64,000 nucleotides of DNA from Tersicoccus sp. Bi-70 (GTDB lineage Bacteria; Actinomycetota; Actinomycetes; Actinomycetales; Micrococcaceae), in contig NZ_MIEU01000002.1 of NCBI RefSeq assembly GCF_001968825.1, forward strand, positions 620,001 to 684,000, read 5' to 3'. Positions 62,672 to 64,000 of this stretch are shown one piece after another (position 1 is the stretch's first letter; every line of letters starts with the position of its first letter). Below the pieces are notes generated by a model. The model saw nothing but the letters and a program-made list of their open reading frames with translations, did no database searches and was not told the DNA's origin. The translations under genes were made by a program, and so were the position numbers.

Positions 62672-63702
62672 GCCGCGGACCCGCATCCCCGTCCGGATCC
62701 ACGCCTCGCCGGCACGAGGACGGGCCGACCCCGTCCGCGCTGCACCCCCGCCGGGAAGCGGGCGACGGCACGGGCGACGGAGCGCCCTTCCGCGCCGGAT
62801 TCGTCAGCCTTGTCGGCCGGCCCAACGCCGGGAAGTCGACGCTGACCAACGCCCTGGTGGGACAGAAGGTCGCGATCACGTCGTCCCGGCCGCAGACGAC
62901 CCGGCACACCATCCGCGGCATCGTGCACCGCACCGACGGGCAGCTGATCCTCGTCGACACCCCGGGCCTGCACCGGCCGCGCACGCTGCTCGGACAGCGC
63001 CTCAACGACCTCGTCACCGAGACCCTCGCCGAGGTCGACGCCATCGGGTTCTGCCTGCCGGCCGACGAGAAGATCGGCCCGGGCGACCGGTTCATCGCGG
63101 AGAAGCTCGCCGGCCTGCGCCGCCGCCCCGTCTACGCGCTGGTGACCAAGACTGACAAGGTCAGCCGGGAGGCTCTCGCCAACGCGCTCGTCGCCGTCGA
63201 GGCGCTCGGTCGTGACGCGCTGGGCGACGAGGGCTGGGCCGGCATCGTGCCGGTCAGCGCGGTCGACGGCTTCCAGGTGGCCACCGTGGCCGACGTGCTG
63301 ATCGAGGCGATGCCCCCGTCGCCGGCCCTCTACCCGGACGGGGAGCTGACCGACGAGCCCGAGGCCGTCATGGTCGCCGAACTCGTCCGCGAGGCCGCCC
63401 TCGAGGGCGTGCGCGACGAACTGCCGCACTCGCTCGCGGTGGTCGTCGAGGAGATCCTGCCGCGCGAGGACCGGCCGGCGGACCGACCGCTGCTCGACGT
63501 GCGCGTCAACCTGTTCGTCGAGCGGTCCTCGCAGAAGGCCATCGTGATCGGCCGGGGCGGGTCGCGGCTGCGGGACGTGGGCACCGCCGCCCGCAAGGGG
63601 ATCGAGGCGCTGCTCGGCACGCCGGTGTACCTGGACCTGCACGTGAAGATCGCCAAGGACTGGCAGCGCGACCCCAAGCAGCTGGCCCGGTTGGGGTTCT
63701 GA
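62668..63702 (+). CDS. era: GTPase Era
   Basis: A 344-residue GTPase that binds the 3' end of 16S rRNA during 30S maturation. G1 GRPNAGKS (50-57), G3 DTPG (97-100), G4 TKTD (160-163, in place of the more usual NKxD) and a C-terminal KH domain (about 255-335, VIGRGGSRLRDVGTAARKGIEALL). The first ~40 residues are a Pro/Arg-rich extension. ATG 62668 overlaps corC. Last in the phoH operon. Confidence 0.97.
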
Positions 63703-63749
63703 ACGCCCTGGTCACCGCCGCTCCGTGATGCTCGCCACGGCCCTCGCCG

Positions 63750-63771
63750 GCGGGCTGGATGATCAGCCCGC
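63750..63771 (+). terminator. era terminator hairpin
   Basis: GCGGGCTG (63750-63757), loop GATGAT, CAGCCCGC (63764-63771): a perfect 8-bp stem 48 nt after the era stop. Confidence 0.6.
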
Positions 63772-63913
63772 ACCCGGATCGGTGTGCCACAATACAGCGA
63801 GCCCGGGGGTGGGGAGCACCCGGGCGGCCGCACCGTTCGCGGCCGATCGATGCTGTCCCCGTGATCCGTTCGTGCTCTGGTGCCGAACGCCGGACCGCCA
63901 GGAGGTGGGGTAG

Positions 63914-64000
63914 TGAGCCGACGCCACGTCGCCGATGACGAGCACCCGGTCGAATCCCTCACCCACCCGCCCGTCGACGGCGCCGGCCCCACGCGCGCCG
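63914..64000 (+). CDS. Start of an unidentified gene (3' end outside window)
   Basis: GTG 63914 follows a strong AGGAGGTGGGG (63901-63911), and the frame stays open to the end of the window. The visible 29 residues (VSRRHVADDEHPVESLTHPPV...) are hydrophilic, without a signal peptide or known motif. They do not match leuA, recO or uppS N termini, which often follow era in this group. CACAAT at 63788-63793 may be the -10 box, giving a leader of about 115 nt. Confidence 0.6.

Noticed and set aside
63725-63913. Leader peptide or small gene between era and the last gene
   Set aside because: The frame has scattered Leu codons but no ribosome binding site, and it spans the era terminator.

Overview
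The window is a very GC-rich stretch of an actinobacterial chromosome. The ribosomal protein S4, mIHF, H2TH-type gmk neighbour, actinobacterial PriA and DnaJ-2 types, together with gene orders such as alaS-ruvX-mltG-aroE-aroC-aroK-aroB, pyrR-pyrB-pyrC-carA-carB-pyrF-mihF-gmk-rpoZ-coaBC-metK-priA and hrcA-dnaJ-rsmE-phoH-ybeY-corC-era, point to Micrococcales, most likely a Micrococcaceae relative (inference; the species cannot be named from the sequence alone). I see no tRNA, rRNA, CRISPR array, insertion sequence, prophage or conjugative element. Nearly everything is core genome, so the interest lies mostly in regulatory DNA, a few inserted accessory genes and some active-site oddities.

Layout. 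1-1127: 3' end of a phytase-like esterase/GDPD fusion. 1251-2660: rarA. 2984-3610: rpsD with a long leader. 3797-12573: DUF948-alaS-ruvX-mltG-aroE-aroC-aroK-aroB, almost every pair of genes overlapping by 4 nt. 12590-15646: an inserted accessory block (divergent iclR and an MHS transporter plus an atypical crotonase) between aroB and efp-nusB. 16777-18099: PrsW-type membrane protease, reverse strand. 18192-27529: complete UMP biosynthesis operon with its PyrR regulator. 27775-31723: mihF-gmk-rpoZ-coaBC-metK. 32005-34233: helicase-dead priA. 34300-37270: reverse-strand operon of aldo/keto reductase, alpha/beta hydrolase and glycosyltransferase. 37479-39780: glpF-glpK. 39839-43503: leuS with an apparent leucine attenuator, then degV. 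43562-49351: comEA-comEC-holA, facing rpsT (reverse). 50328-53443: lepA-hemW. 53549-55016: DUF4870 and DUF3097 genes (reverse). 55229-58334: CIRCE-controlled hrcA-dnaJ-rsmE. 58366-59349: GerMN/Gmad2 lipoprotein (reverse). 59632-63702: phoH-ybeY-corC-era. 63914 onward: start of an unidentified gene.

Regulation visible in the sequence: a leucine leader peptide with terminator before leuS; a PyrR-type RNA loop next to the pyrR ribosome binding site; tandem palindromes between iclR and the transporter; a palindrome and a leader hairpin before glpF; a CIRCE element before hrcA; and a recurring TANNNT box 5-7 nt before an ATG/GTG, suggesting leaderless transcripts for rarA, prsW, metK, comEA, the aldo/keto reductase gene and the leuS leader peptide. 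Several convergent or terminal gene ends carry near-perfect GC-rich hairpins; only the leuS attenuator has a clear U-tract.
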